A DNA stretch of 64,000 nt, from NCBI GenBank assembly GCA_039881045.1, contig JAYWVB010000033.1:296421-360420 (forward strand). Direction: 5' to 3'. Position numbers and translations under genes: made by a program. The stretch is from Chaetomium olivaceum (Eukaryota; Ascomycota; Sordariomycetes; Sordariales; Chaetomiaceae). A model generated the notes under the pieces. It saw only the letters and a program-made list of their open reading frames with translations, ran no database searches and was not told the DNA's origin. Of the stretch, positions 45,913-56,359 are shown piece by piece; within the stretch, counting starts at the first letter, position 1, and the number at the start of each line of letters is the position of its first letter.

Positions 45913-47716
45913 TTAAAAGTCCCAGAAATTATCCTTGGACGGGGCCGGCGGCCCGCGTCCACCCTTCTTGTTTGTAGGCAAAGGTAGAGGCTCGTCGTCG
46001 TCCTCGCCGTGGAGCCAGCCGCCGCCGGTGCCCTTCCTGCCGCCCATGCCATTGCCAGCAATCACGATACCCCGCTGCTTCTGAGTTTCGGAGTCGACGC
46101 CCTTCCTGCTGCCCATGCCATTGCCAGCAATCACAATACCCCGCTCAGTGGGCGCCTTCTGAGTGCTGGGCTTGTCGTTCTCCTTGCGTGACACGGGCGA
46201 CACGTCGTAGTTGGACCAGTTACTCTCCATCATGCGAACCGCCTTCTGGCGGTCCTCGGGCACCTTGGCGGGCTCGTTTGCACCCTTGTCAAGCGGTGAA
46301 TCGTCCGTCATGTTGAAGTGGGGCTCAAAGTCCTTATTCCGGTCCTTGAGGTTGGTGATGTTGCCAAGTGGGGCCGGGCCTGGCGAAGGGACGGTGCCGT
46401 CTTCATGGTGCAGGCGGTTGTCGTACAGGTGCTCACCCTCGCTTTGCATGGCGCCGCGGGGCAGCCGTTTAGAATCGTGTCGCTCATCGCGCTCCGGGCC
46501 GTCGTCGATCAACTCAAAGTGAGCGTCTGCGTCACGGCGCGGCTTGATCACTTGGGGATGCGGAGCCGGGGTATTCTCAAGTACCTCGTTATCCGCGCCC
46601 CAGTGGCGGACGTCACGAGCACGATTCATGCCACGAGAGGCGACGGGCTTCTGCGGCGTCACAAAGTCGTCAAACGACCAGTTGCTACCGTGCTTGCTCT
46701 TCCTGTTGTCGGGGGGCGGCCTTTGGCGTGGGCACATCTTGCGACTCGGAGCCGTCGTCAAAGTCGAAGTGCTGGTACTTCTTGGGGTCCGGGCGCAGGA
46801 CACGACCAGCCGACGGGGTCCTCTCGTGGGAATCGTTGGAAACATCGTTCTCGTCGGTATCGAACAAGCGCATCGGCTGGAAGTTCTTCCCAGCGCCGAC
46901 CTTGGGTGCAATCACCTTGCTAGGAGATTGCGAGCGCTCGCGACCGTTGCTGGGAGAGCCAGGCTCGTCGACAGGTTCGTCGCCCAGGATCTCGGTGAAG
47001 GACCGCTGACGAGGTCTCCGGCCTGCGTAGGGCGAGATAACGCTGGCAGGGTTGTTCTCGAGCTCCTCGCGCGGTGCGAACAAATCCAGCGTCGCATGAG
47101 GGTCGCGCATAGCGTTGGTCGAGCTGCCACGAGAGCGCATGGGGAGCGTCTCGGCGGGGGGTGCAGCAGCACTGTGGCCCTTGGCGCATTTCGCGATGAG
47201 GCTGATTTGGTCCTTGCCGTCGCGGATGGGCCAGTTCGCACCAGACCTTCCAATGACCTCGATCTGCTTCAGAAGCGCACCTTGGTCCCAGTTCTGCCGA
47301 ATCTGTGCGATCTTGCCGTCGTCATTGAAGGTCACGATGTGGGTCTAGAGAAAAGGTGTGTTAGCGGGACCGATCAGCAGCCCAGACAACCTAAGCTTGC
47401 CACTCACAACTACGATCTGAACGATGCGGTCGGCGAGGAAGTTGTCGTCCAGGCCAGGGAGGTAGGGGCCCCCGCTGGTGACGAACTCTAGAGTGGTTTC
47501 GGCTTCGAGCGCAAGGGCCTGCTGGTTCTCAATGGCGAAGAGAGAGTTCTCCTTGTTCTTCTTGATCTTGTTGCGCAAAGTGGACAGGTGCTTGATGATC
47601 TCGGTCGCGCCGGTAAAGCTCGTCGTGGTCGTGACGTAGTGCAGCGACGCGTCGTCTGCGAGAGCCGATGTGTTCGGCGAGGATAAAAACCGCGTGTACG
47701 CAGCCTGCAGCGCCAT
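45913..47716 (-). CDS. NTF2-like domain protein with disordered tail, one-base frame break
   Basis: The N-terminal 160 residues look like an NTF2-like fold (LQAAYTRFLSSPNTSALADD, LHYVTTTTSFTGATEIIKHL, ALALEAETTLEFVTSGG, THIVTFNDDGKIAQIRQNWD), the module used by Mtr2/Ran-import and stress-granule proteins. Exons on the minus strand are 47408-47716 and 45913-47344. A long polar tail contains RPRQRSFTEILGDEPVDEPG, SKHGSNWSFDDFVTPQKPVA and a duplicated RGIVIAGNGMG block, and ends PSKDNFWDF. The frame breaks at a G6 run on the plus strand (about 46714-46719). Dropping one base joins PTPKAAP to DNRKSKHGSNW and makes an exact 579 residues. The conserved short motifs in the tail suggest protein-binding sites. 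The family is conserved in filamentous fungi as far as I recall; function is unknown. Confidence 0.82.
46030..46145 (-). repeat. 69-bp in-frame tandem duplication in NTF2-like gene
   Basis: A 47-bp segment at 46030-46076 recurs at 46099-46145 with two mismatches, offset by 69 bp (23 codons). It encodes two copies of RGIVIAGNGMG-(S/G)RKG. Both mismatches are silent or conservative, suggesting selection for the peptide. Confidence 0.85.
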
Positions 47717-49697
47717 GGTGCCGGATGTGTTCTCGTGGGAAAGTTTTACTAAAACAGCAATTGGCTTCCAGGCCAGAAATGGAGGGGTGTTTGAAAGAAG
47801 CAGAAGAAGCAGAAGAAAACAAACGTCAGGCGCGAAGATGGCAGAAGAACAAGCCGAGGAAAAAGAGAGCGGGTCCCGGGAGGTTCAGTGTTGCGACGTT
47901 GCGACGGAATGGGGAGAGGGCCGGGGATGACAGGACGACGGGGAATGGGAATGCATGGGGAAGGGGTAAACACGATCCATCGCTCCCCTGTCTTGGCACA
48001 CAGAGAGCTGGAGTGCTTGCTGCGGGTGCAGTTGCTTTCAGGTTGCAATTACCGTGTTTACACGCAGCCCTTTTCACTAGCGCCTCCTTAACAACGCCGT
48101 CTCCAGGGTGCCTTATTTACACACAGGCAGCCACAAAGTGTGTTCACACCATCTTGAAGTGCCTGCTGGACAGTCTCGAGCTCCCAGTGTTCACTTCTTA
48201 AACAAGGAGGGTCAGCACTCGGTGGCTACGGAGGCTTTGAGCAGGCCAGTCTCTTCTTCTCCTGGGCCGGTGCCGATCTAACTGAGGGGGACGCGGTCAC
48301 CTCGGTCTCTTACTGTGTGGTTCCTCCGCCGAGCAACCAAGCAGACGTCACTTTGACCCCGCTCGCGGGGTTCAATAGGGACCTTACACATGTAGTTATG
48401 TAAGGGAGTTTGCTAACAGTATTGTGGGCGTGGTCCGCCCTTAGTGAAAAGATGATGGGGAACTAAAAAACATTTAAATGCATGTTGGTTGCAAATTCGC
48501 AACCTGTCAAGCATGGGCAAAGAAAATAAAATAAAAAACCCACAGTCAATGCAGGTCCGCGCAGTCAATGCAAGTCAGGCGCGTCTGCTTGAACCTGCCT
48601 TGCTTTGGTGGGGCTCACTTGCATTGCGGATCAAAGCCCCGCAAACCGTTCTGTTTCAGGATGAGCCACAGTCCACAACGAGCAGTTTGGAAGGCAAGGG
48701 TCTCAGTTCCCAAGGCCGAGCTAACCTTTCTCGGTTAACATCTCTTTGGCCCCGGCTTCCAAGCAATCTGGAAGGCCTGGACCCCCAATCTGGCAACTCA
48801 AACAAACATTCATCACATCCTCGCAACATCATTATCAGGTCAAAACTAACAAGAGACGGCCGTCCCGCAATAAGCAATCAGCTCCAACTTGTCAGCATTG
48901 ATGCAAAAATGCGGCCCTTATTTTTGCATTCCGTCCCGGCCCCAAAGCAGCCATGGGATCGGACTGCCCTTGCTGCCGTCCTCCACGGTCGTCCAAATCA
49001 GGCGGAACTCGGTAGCCACCTACCCACTCGTGCCACTCTCTCATGTGTTCACTCCTGCGTTGCCCCAATTTGGTTCGCACATGGCCTCAACCAGGCTGTC
49101 GGAACAGTAAATGCATCATCGCGCAAACAAATGTCAGACTAGCAACGATATTCTGCCAATCACCCCCAAAAACTCTTGTTTCAGGTTGAGCGACGCACCG
49201 TGTTAATTAAGGCAGCCAGTCACGAGTCGTAATCTTAATCTCTGTCTGTCATGGTAGGAGATGACGGTCTCAGACAGCCTCGCGAGGGCCTGTCCTACCG
49301 TCGGAATGCGTCGAGTCGACGTCTCTCCGTTGCCTTTTTTTGTAGTCCTCGGTCGGTCAAGCATCAACAAGTAAGCGGCTCGGCCATGATGAATCATGAG
49401 ACTGACATTGCCCCTCCTCTTCTGACCGCTGCCTCATGCCTGAATGACAGCCCCATCTTCGCTCCTCCCTCTTGTTGGCATGCCTGAATGGGACAGCAGT
49501 TAAAGTAATCCGGTCGCCACCCTTTGATCTGAACTACATACAACCAACGCGTTCATCTTCGTTTATGACTTGCCATCTCAGCCCCAATCTTTCCTACCCT
49601 AGCTTGACCTGTCACCAATACTCAACCGACAACACCGATTCGGCATCACCGCCGTAACCTCAGCCCATCGAGTATCAACTACGCGAGGCTATCCAAG
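47717..49697. other. Divergent intergenic region, 2 kb
   Basis: This lies between the NTF2-like start (minus) and the Cys-rich orphan (plus). A GAAGCAGAAGAAGCAGAAG repeat is at 47800-47818 in the NTF2-like 5' leader. The open frame at 48489-49142 has no protein character. The leader before 49698 is C/A-rich. No RNA gene is evident. Confidence 0.45.
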
Positions 49698-50398
49698 ATG
49701 CTCATCCCACAGCCCGCTCCGCCGAAGAAAGCCTCAGCCCTGGCCGTCAAACCCCAACTCCACACGCACAAGAACCACCACACATACAATGGCGCCCACC
49801 AACTACCGCAATCAACACACGTACGGGTCATTCCCGACCAACCCACCACCAACAATACCAACGCCACCAAAAACACCAGCAACAACAGGACGACCACCAC
49901 CCATAAATCCCGTAAGATCAAGACCAAGACCAAGACCAAGACCAAGACCGACCCTCCCACCACCCCGCGCTACGCCATCACCCTCCACTACCCGCACAAC
50001 CGCGCCTGCGAGCTGTACCGCACCACCCACGACATGGACATACTGCGGCGCGCTCTCGGCGTGCTAGCCCACCCTATCCCCCCTCGAAAGCTAGAGGGGG
50101 TAGCAGCAGCACCACCACCACCACCACCACCCTCACCACCGCGTTAAGAGGAGGAGGCGGAGGAGCACGCGAGGGCGAGGGCGAGAACGAGGGCGGGTCC
50201 CGTTCCGCGTGTAAACGCACGTGTTCCTGCCCCTGTGACTGCGCCGAGGCTCAAAAGGGGTGTGAGGCCCGGGAGGCGGCGGGGGTGCAGCAGATGCTGG
50301 GGGAGGCGTTGAAGAGGATGAAGGCGGGGGATACGCGGGTGCGGGTGCCGATGGAGTGGTTTTTGAGGAGGCGGATGCGGGATTGTGGGGGGAGGTAA
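49698..50398 (+). CDS. Orphan protein with Cys-rich C-terminal module, one frame break
   Basis: I do not recognise this protein. The first frame reads MLIPQPAPPKKASALAVKPQ, a Thr/Asn/His-rich stretch, a KTKTKTKTKT repeat and then a structured-looking piece (PRYAITLHYPHNRACELYRT, DMDILRRALGVLAHP). A second frame from about 50120 reads CKRTCSCPCDCAEAQKGCEA, VQQMLGEALKRMKAG and VRVPMEWFLRRRMRDCGGR with TAA at 50396-50398. The shift falls near 50090-50140, in CCA/ACC repeats. The span is one base short of a codon multiple, so one missing base gives about 233 residues. The Cys cluster (CxxxCxCxCxC) could bind metal, which is inference. An intron across the repeat is the alternative. Confidence 0.5.
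49920..49949 (+). repeat. AAGACC hexamer repeat, 5 units
   Basis: Five AAGACC units encode alternating Lys-Thr in the orphan protein at 49698-50398. Confidence 0.9.
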
Positions 50399-50872
50399 GG
50401 AAGGTGGTTGGTTGGTTGGTTGATGTGCTGTGCTATGGTGGGGGATGGGATGTGAGTTAGTGAGGTTGGGTTGGTGGGGAATTTTGGGCGTCGGCTATCC
50501 TAGAGCCCTTAAAGCCTTTGGGGGTTGGGGGAGTGTTTGTTTGTTTGTTTCCTGTCCTGCCATTTTTTGGGCGACGTGCTCGTAAGGGACGTGGAAGCAG
50601 TAGGTGGCTCTATTTCGTGTGAAGAAGATATACCTGGGGATTGGGGATTGGGGAGACGAGTAGTGATCATAAAAGCTGGTGAAATAATTTAATGTATAAT
50701 CAGAGGGGGCCTCGGGAGGAAAGGCGTGCACTAGACGTGTGAGGTAACCCGGGTTTCCGTGTCAAATCCCAAAAGGAAGCTCACAAAATATATTACAAAA
50801 CAAATCGTATACACGGTCCAGTACATCCGTTCACCACTAACCAGCTCTGTGAGTCTGATATAACTCCAACCA
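50399..50872. other. Intergenic region between convergent genes
   Basis: This lies between the Cys-rich orphan and the zinc regulator. Short GGTT and TTTG repeats occur at 50406-50421 and 50534-50549. No gene is seen. Confidence 0.5.
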
Positions 50873-53800
50873 TCACCCCATCACTACCGCCGACGCCGCC
50901 TTTTCCAACTGCTTCAGCACCACAATGATATTCTCACTCAGCGGCGGCAGTCCCTCCCAAACACCGACAAAGTTCGCCCTCAGCACCTCCTGCGCAACTT
51001 GCATACACGCCCTCGGATCCTCCAGCAGGCACACAACCTCCTCACCCTTTCCCCCACCACGTTGCAGCCCCCTCATAGCCGGCCTCCCCAGCCCATCAGC
51101 AATCCACGCCCTCACATCCTCCGACGCCTCCGCATCCTCCCCATCCAGATACACGACCCCAGCCCCAGCCCCGGCCCCATCACCCCTCCCATGCCGACGC
51201 CTCTCCTCTTGCTGCTGCCCAACCCCCTCAAAACCCCCCACCCCCAAACCCCCAACATCGCCTGAAACACCGCCACCCCCCAGAAATCCCGCAACCTCCC
51301 CTTCGGAAAGGCACGCGCACACCGCAGCACCTGGGCGGCATGCCAGACGGCCTGGCGGGCGTCGGGCGAGGCCGCCCACTGCTGCAAGGTAGGGTAGACG
51401 CGGCGGGCCTGGTCCTCGCCTTCTTTGCCGGAGAAGAGTTGGAGGGAGGGGAGGGGCACGTGGAGGTGGTAGAGGTGGTGGTGATATAGCAGGAGGGGGA
51501 GGGCGGGTTGGTGTTGGTGTGGTGGGGTTGTTGTTAGGGAGGAGGAAGCAGGGCTGTGGGTGTTTGGCAGGTGCGCGAGATGGCGGTGGTGGAAAGTGTT
51601 TAGTTGGGCTATGAGGTCGGTGCGGCGGGAAGCTAGAAGGAGGGCTGTGGTGTTGGTGTTGGTATTTGAAGTCGCAGGTGGGTGGATGGAGGAGAGCTGG
51701 CGGTATTCCCAGATTAAGGACCAGAAGGCGTGGAGATAAATTGAGATGGCGAATTGTACGTCGACGTGGGTGTGGCGTGGGGAGAGGGCATTGCTGTCGC
51801 GGAGGAGGTCGTCGAGGGAAGGGGGGCGTCTATTAACCCCGAGCTTGAGGTAGCGGGCCTTAAACTCTTCTTCGGCGTTGCGGGCAAGCCAGAGGTCTTG
51901 AGAGCAGGGGAGCGGGAGGGTAAGCTCGGCGTAAGACATGAAAGGGTTGTTGAGCTGGGTCATGGAGACTTGGGCGTCGCGCAGGTAGGCGTGGAATACA
52001 AGTCTACTAGGATTAGACGGGTAGACTAGGGTGGCTGGTTGAGGACCGTACCTTTTCCAAGACTCGTATTGGTACCAGGCCCTCCACTTCTCTTCGAGGG
52101 CCTTGCCCTCGTCGGACGGGTAGATGACGATGTCAGGGTAGGCCGACCGCCCAAATCTGCCTCTGTAGCGCATCATCTACGGATATCAGCATACCTCTTG
52201 GAGCAGGAGTGTCGCATCTTACAGCTATTGGTATCGCCAAATCTAGTCCACGTTAGCCTGTATCAACAGCACATTACCAAATCAACTTACGGCATTCGGC
52301 AATCTCCATCTTCCGCCGGTTGCCACTCCACAGGCCGACGTCCTGCAGCAGCACCAGGGCTTGGACCTTGTTAATCTCGGCGATGGATTTGTTATTTTCC
52401 TCGAACTATATGCTAGCTTTAGCAAACTTGGGGCCTTGGATGGAACGAGATGCGAGTCACCACTCACCCTCTCCGGGATAGCAGTCCCTGTTCTGGTTAG
52501 CTACGGCAGGTAACATACACAGAAGAAAGACTCACGAATCGCCTCCTGCAACGCCAGCCCAAACCGGCGAAAAGCAGGCACCGGCGTCAAAACGGCGCCC
52601 GCGGCGGCAGCGACAGCGAGCCACTCAGGCCACTGGCTGTTGATGGAAAACGACCCGGGATGGATCCAAGACGCGACCTGGGACATATGAGCCGCCATAA
52701 ATATGTTGATCCACGAGTCCATGGTATCGGCGGAGGGAAAGGACGACGCTACGCGGTTCGCCATGCGGCTCTCGCGGCAAGTTCCAAGGACAATGGCCAG
52801 GATTTTGTCTCGGCAGGAGGCCCTAAGTGTGTTGTTGGCTACCCAGCCGCCTGCAGCTCGGTCATCGTGGGGTGTGGGGCTGTCTGCGTCGCTGGAGGGT
52901 AGTGGTAGGTTGGACTGCTCGGTGTAGCAGTTGTCTGTTTTGCCCGGTGTCCACCTCCACGGTGACTCGGTCCAGAGCGTGTCCAATGTCGACCGCATTT
53001 CGGCCATGCCAGCGGGGTCCTCGCAGCTCGCCATATCATCTGGGGTGGCTTGAGCTGTATCGATGTTCCAGTTGAGGAGGTTGAAGTCAAACTCGTTGAA
53101 GTCCAGGTTTGCGTCATCGTAGAAATCGAGTGTTGAGAGTCCTTGTGTGTCGGGTAGCCTCGAAGGATTGCCCATGGGCTGCTCGTATAGAACATCACAC
53201 AGAAAATCGGGGAACGCTTGTTGATGGTCCGCATATTCTACACCGTCCCCAGAGTACGTATGTAAGTTGTCCCTGATGTGTTGGACGGTTGCGGCTGAAG
53301 ACGCTTCGGGGGTATAGATTTCAGGCTCCTTATATGCAGCATAAGCCAATGATACTATACCCTTTTTGTTGTCCTCGGGACTTGTCGATCCAACGTATGA
53401 AGACGGCGCCGGGACGGTGGGGAGCCGGCGCTGCGGCTGTCCCGCGCCCGACGAGAGGGAGCAACAAGAATCAGGGGTAGACTCGGTGTGTCCCGTGCGG
53501 CGGTCGGAACCTTGGGTAAAATACACAGTCGAGTCTTCCGAGGAAGCAACCTCGCAGGCCAGCCCGCGGTTTTTGCAGCGTGTGCATCTGACCTAGTTAG
53601 CGAAAAAGAACTGAGACGAAACGGGGGGCTGGCTTGCGGTTTGACGTCCTCGCACTTCACCCTAGATTTTGCGCAGGCGGTACAAGCCTGTCCCACGCGG
53701 CTAGCGGAGGGGACCGAGTTGAAACGCTTGCGTTTGTTACCTTTGCCATCCTGATGGTTGGCGCGGTGTCGCTTGAGGAGATCGGCACGAGCAAATCCTT

Positions 53801-54345
53801 TTAGACAGACCTGCCTTCGTGTTAGTCGGGTGATGGGAAAAACTAGGCAAAGCAACCCACGTCACAGGTGAACCGTTTTCCAAGTGTGTGAAGCAATGTG
53901 TCTCTATGTACGGTCAGTAATGAGACAGACAATACCAACATTTATCTACGTGGGATTGTAGTGTACCTGGAGATGCTCGGGGCGAGAGTAGCGGCCTAGA
54001 AGACACAGTCAGCGGGTTTCCCCAGACAAGATATTAATATACCAAGGTGTCAACTTACGGGACAGTCGGCACATTGATAAGAGCTTGCGTCTGATTCTGG
54101 TGGTCGGAATGGGTTTGCGTGTGATGCGTATGATGCTCCGGGCCAAGCCGGGTGATAGACGGGGATGCCGAGACCGGACCGGAGGTGACAGTGATGGAAT
54201 TGTGGGTCCCGGACATCCGGTGGACGGGTTTCTGTGGCTGTGACGGATCAGGATGGAGGATGTATTCGATGGGACTGGCCATGCCGTTATCTCTCCCGAG
54301 GGATTGGATGGCTGACTGATGAGGTGCCGAGAAGTGGCCAAGCAA
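50873..54345 (-). CDS. C2H2 plus Zn2Cys6 transcription factor, complex gene model
   Basis: This is a fungal regulator with two C2H2 fingers followed by a Zn2Cys6 cluster and a middle-homology domain. Exons on the minus strand: 54059-about 54282 or 54345, 53967-53995, 53861-53903, 53638-53810, 52536-53587, 52468-52487, 52291-52405, 52223-52242, 52052-52176 and 50873-52006. Finger 1 is YQCADC then RYSRPEHLQRHIASH, finger 2 CDVCLKGFARADLLKRHRAN, the cluster CTACAKSRVKCEDVKP-CTRCKNRGLAC. Fungal-trans features include AEINKVQALVLLQDVGLWSG, AECHLAIPIA and the ARYLKLGVNRRPPSLDDLL region. Two exons are only 20 nt, and one intron (53588-53637) uses a GC donor. Frames break at 53881-53895, near 54059, and near 51218-51260, where a G-run shift leads to EDVRAWIADGLGRPAMRGL. 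The 5' end is unresolved. Target genes are unknown. Confidence 0.8.
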
Positions 54346-54928
54346 TGAAGCAACTGTTCAACGGCTGAGTGGTTCAGGGCTGACGAGATGCCCTCGGCAC
54401 TCTCTCAAGTTGAACTCCACTTGCTGGCTGGGTAATTCCCAAATTCCCAGTCTCGCACTTGTTCGCACTCAATTCCAGGCCGAAATCCCTGGTTATTGTG
54501 CAATTGGAAAATCCGGTTCATGCTGAATCTCCCTGAAGAATTTGTCGACCCAGAATTGTTGCAATTAAAAAACTTGGGAAACTTGGGAAACTAGGGAAAG
54601 AGAGATTCAGGTCGATCTGCTGGCACTGTCATGGAATGAAGAGCCGTGCTGCTGCAGGACCAGGTTCAGCGCTGAAGGATCCGTCGGGCTTGCGCAATCC
54701 CCCAGGCTTGGCACTAAATGCCAAGAAGCCCCCCTTCCAGGCTAAGATCCACCAAGAGCAACAATTGCAGGGTACCTGGAACGTGGCGTGCCAGTTCGTG
54801 CCTGGGCAATGTGGGCATTTACTGGGGCCTAGAACTTTTCCACTTTTTGATCACATCCCGAGTAAGCAACACAACGCGAATGACAACCCAACCGACTGTG
54901 TTCCGTAAACAGTAAAATACTGTGCAGG
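54346..54928. other. Divergent promoter region, zinc regulator / PGAP4-like gene
   Basis: This 0.58 kb contains both promoters. It has a GGGAAACTTGGGAAACT tandem at 54574-54592. No gene is seen. Confidence 0.5.
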
Positions 54929-56359
54929 ATGCTTCGGCGGTTCCATGTCGGCGGCGCCATAAAGAAGCTCCCTAGTGGGCTTCTCAACCTCCCCTTACGA
55001 ATCCTCTCTTTCCCGGCCGCCCGCGCCCTCCTCGTTTGCGGCCTCATTTGGCTGCTCGGCTTCGGTTACGGCCGACTCTTCCTATGGCGCGATCCCCATA
55101 GCGCCTACTTCCGCTCCGAGGGCGTCTACGATCTCCAATATTCGGCCGTTCGCCAGAGGGAAGCCCGCGAATTCATCGCCAAGGTCACCACCGAGGCCAC
55201 CGAGGATGGGGCGAAACCACAACCGAAAGCCGGCCCCACGCCCGCCGTGTGCGCCGCCTTCGTGAGCGTCCGCCGCGACGGCGACGTCGCCCGCATGTAC
55301 ATGGCCGACGCGATGGGATCCATGCTGGCGGGCCTCGACCCGCGCGAGCGCGCCGCTCTAACCGTCAAGCTCCTCTTTGCCAACACCGAGCCCGCCCGGC
55401 ACCCCGATTGGAACGCCCCTTGGGTCAAGCCCCTGGTCGATGATGCGGACGGGTATCGTGGCCTAGGAAGGCTGGAGCTGGCGGGGCTGCGCAAGGCCGA
55501 GGAGGAACGCGACATGCCGCTCAAGGGCGTCTTCGACTACCTGTACGTCATCGAACGCTGCCTGGAGGAAACCAAAGCGCCGTTTATCGCCGTGTTTGAG
55601 GATGATGTCGTTTTTTCCGGTGACTGGATGGCCCGCACCATGCGTGGTCTGCAGTACCTGGTGCGCGACCACAAGAAGGCCGAGGACGACAAGGACTGGC
55701 TGTACCTGCGTCTGTTTTACACCGAGACCCATCTCGGCTGGTCGGCCGAACGGGACTGGTGGTACAACCACCTGCCGCTGACGCTCGCCATGGCCGCGGG
55801 CGGGTCCGGGACTTTGCTCCTGCTGTTGCGACTCTTTGGTTGCGGCGGCCGGCTGCGCCTCGACTGGGTCACCATCGCCGTAGTCTCGCTGCTCGTGGCA
55901 CCGGGGTTTACGGTGCTGGCGTTCATGGCGGGCAAGCATAACCTACCGCTGCCGGGCTTCAGTTTGCACCACAACGTTCCCTTCGGCCCGTCCGACTCTG
56001 CGCTTGCCGCCGGTGTCTCCGCCATGGACAAGAACGCCTGCTGCACCCAGGCGCTGGTCTTCAACCGGGAAACACTGCCGGACTTGATTAAGAACCTGCG
56101 CAAGCGCGAGCGTGGCCAGACGGATACCATGATTGAAGAGTATTGCGACGCGACCGGCCTCAAGCGGTTTGCGTTGCGCGAGCAGGCCGTGCAGCATGTT
56201 GGCTTGGTCAGTAGTCGGGGCATGGCGGCGAAGCACACAAAGAGCGTATGGGCCTTTTGGTTCGAGGCAAACAAGCCGTCGACGGTGGAGAAGACACACC
56301 AGAAGGTGCTTGAAGAGGTCGACTGGGCGATGTTCGATAAGATGGCCTCCGGTCAGTAG
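54929..56359 (+). CDS. PGAP4-like GPI-anchor glycosyltransferase
   Basis: This intronless gene encodes 476 residues resembling PGAP4 (TMEM246), the Golgi enzyme that adds GalNAc to the GPI-anchor mannose in animals; fungal relatives are annotated as integral membrane proteins. A first membrane helix is at about 33-52 (ALLVCGLIWLLGFGYG). The glycosyltransferase region has AVCAAFVSVRRDGDVARMYM, FDYLYVIERCLEETKAPFIA and the acidic motif VFEDDVVFSGDW near residues 221-232. Two tandem hydrophobic segments interrupt it (about 285-310 and 312-333), the hallmark of PGAP4. After them come CCTQALVFNRETLPDLIKNL, DTMIEEYCDATGLKRFALRE and VQHVGLVSSRG. The frame is intact with strong codon bias. The sugar donor and acceptor in fungi are inference. 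Confidence 0.85.
   Translation: MLRRFHVGGAIKKLPSGLLNLPLRILSFPAARALLVCGLIWLLGFGYGRLFLWRDPHSAYFRSEGVYDLQYSAVRQREAREFIAKVTTEATEDGAKPQPKAGPTPAVCAAFVSVRRDGDVARMYMADAMGSMLAGLDPRERAALTVKLLFANTEPARHPDWNAPWVKPLVDDADGYRGLGRLELAGLRKAEEERDMPLKGVFDYLYVIERCLEETKAPFIAVFEDDVVFSGDWMARTMRGLQYLVRDHKKAEDDKDWLYLRLFYTETHLGWSAERDWWYNHLPLTLAMAAGGSGTLLLLLRLFGCGGRLRLDWVTIAVVSLLVAPGFTVLAFMAGKHNLPLPGFSLHHNVPFGPSDSALAAGVSAMDKNACCTQALVFNRETLPDLIKNLRKRERGQTDTMIEEYCDATGLKRFALREQAVQHVGLVSSRGMAAKHTKSVWAFWFEANKPSTVEKTHQKVLEEVDWAMFDKMASGQ

Noticed and set aside
46544..47491. 315-codon plus-strand frame over the NTF2-like gene
   Set aside because: It crosses the intron of the real gene and shows no domain; it is a codon-bias shadow.
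48489..49142. 217-codon plus-strand frame
   Set aside because: It is a random-looking translation in AT-balanced DNA with no homology pattern.
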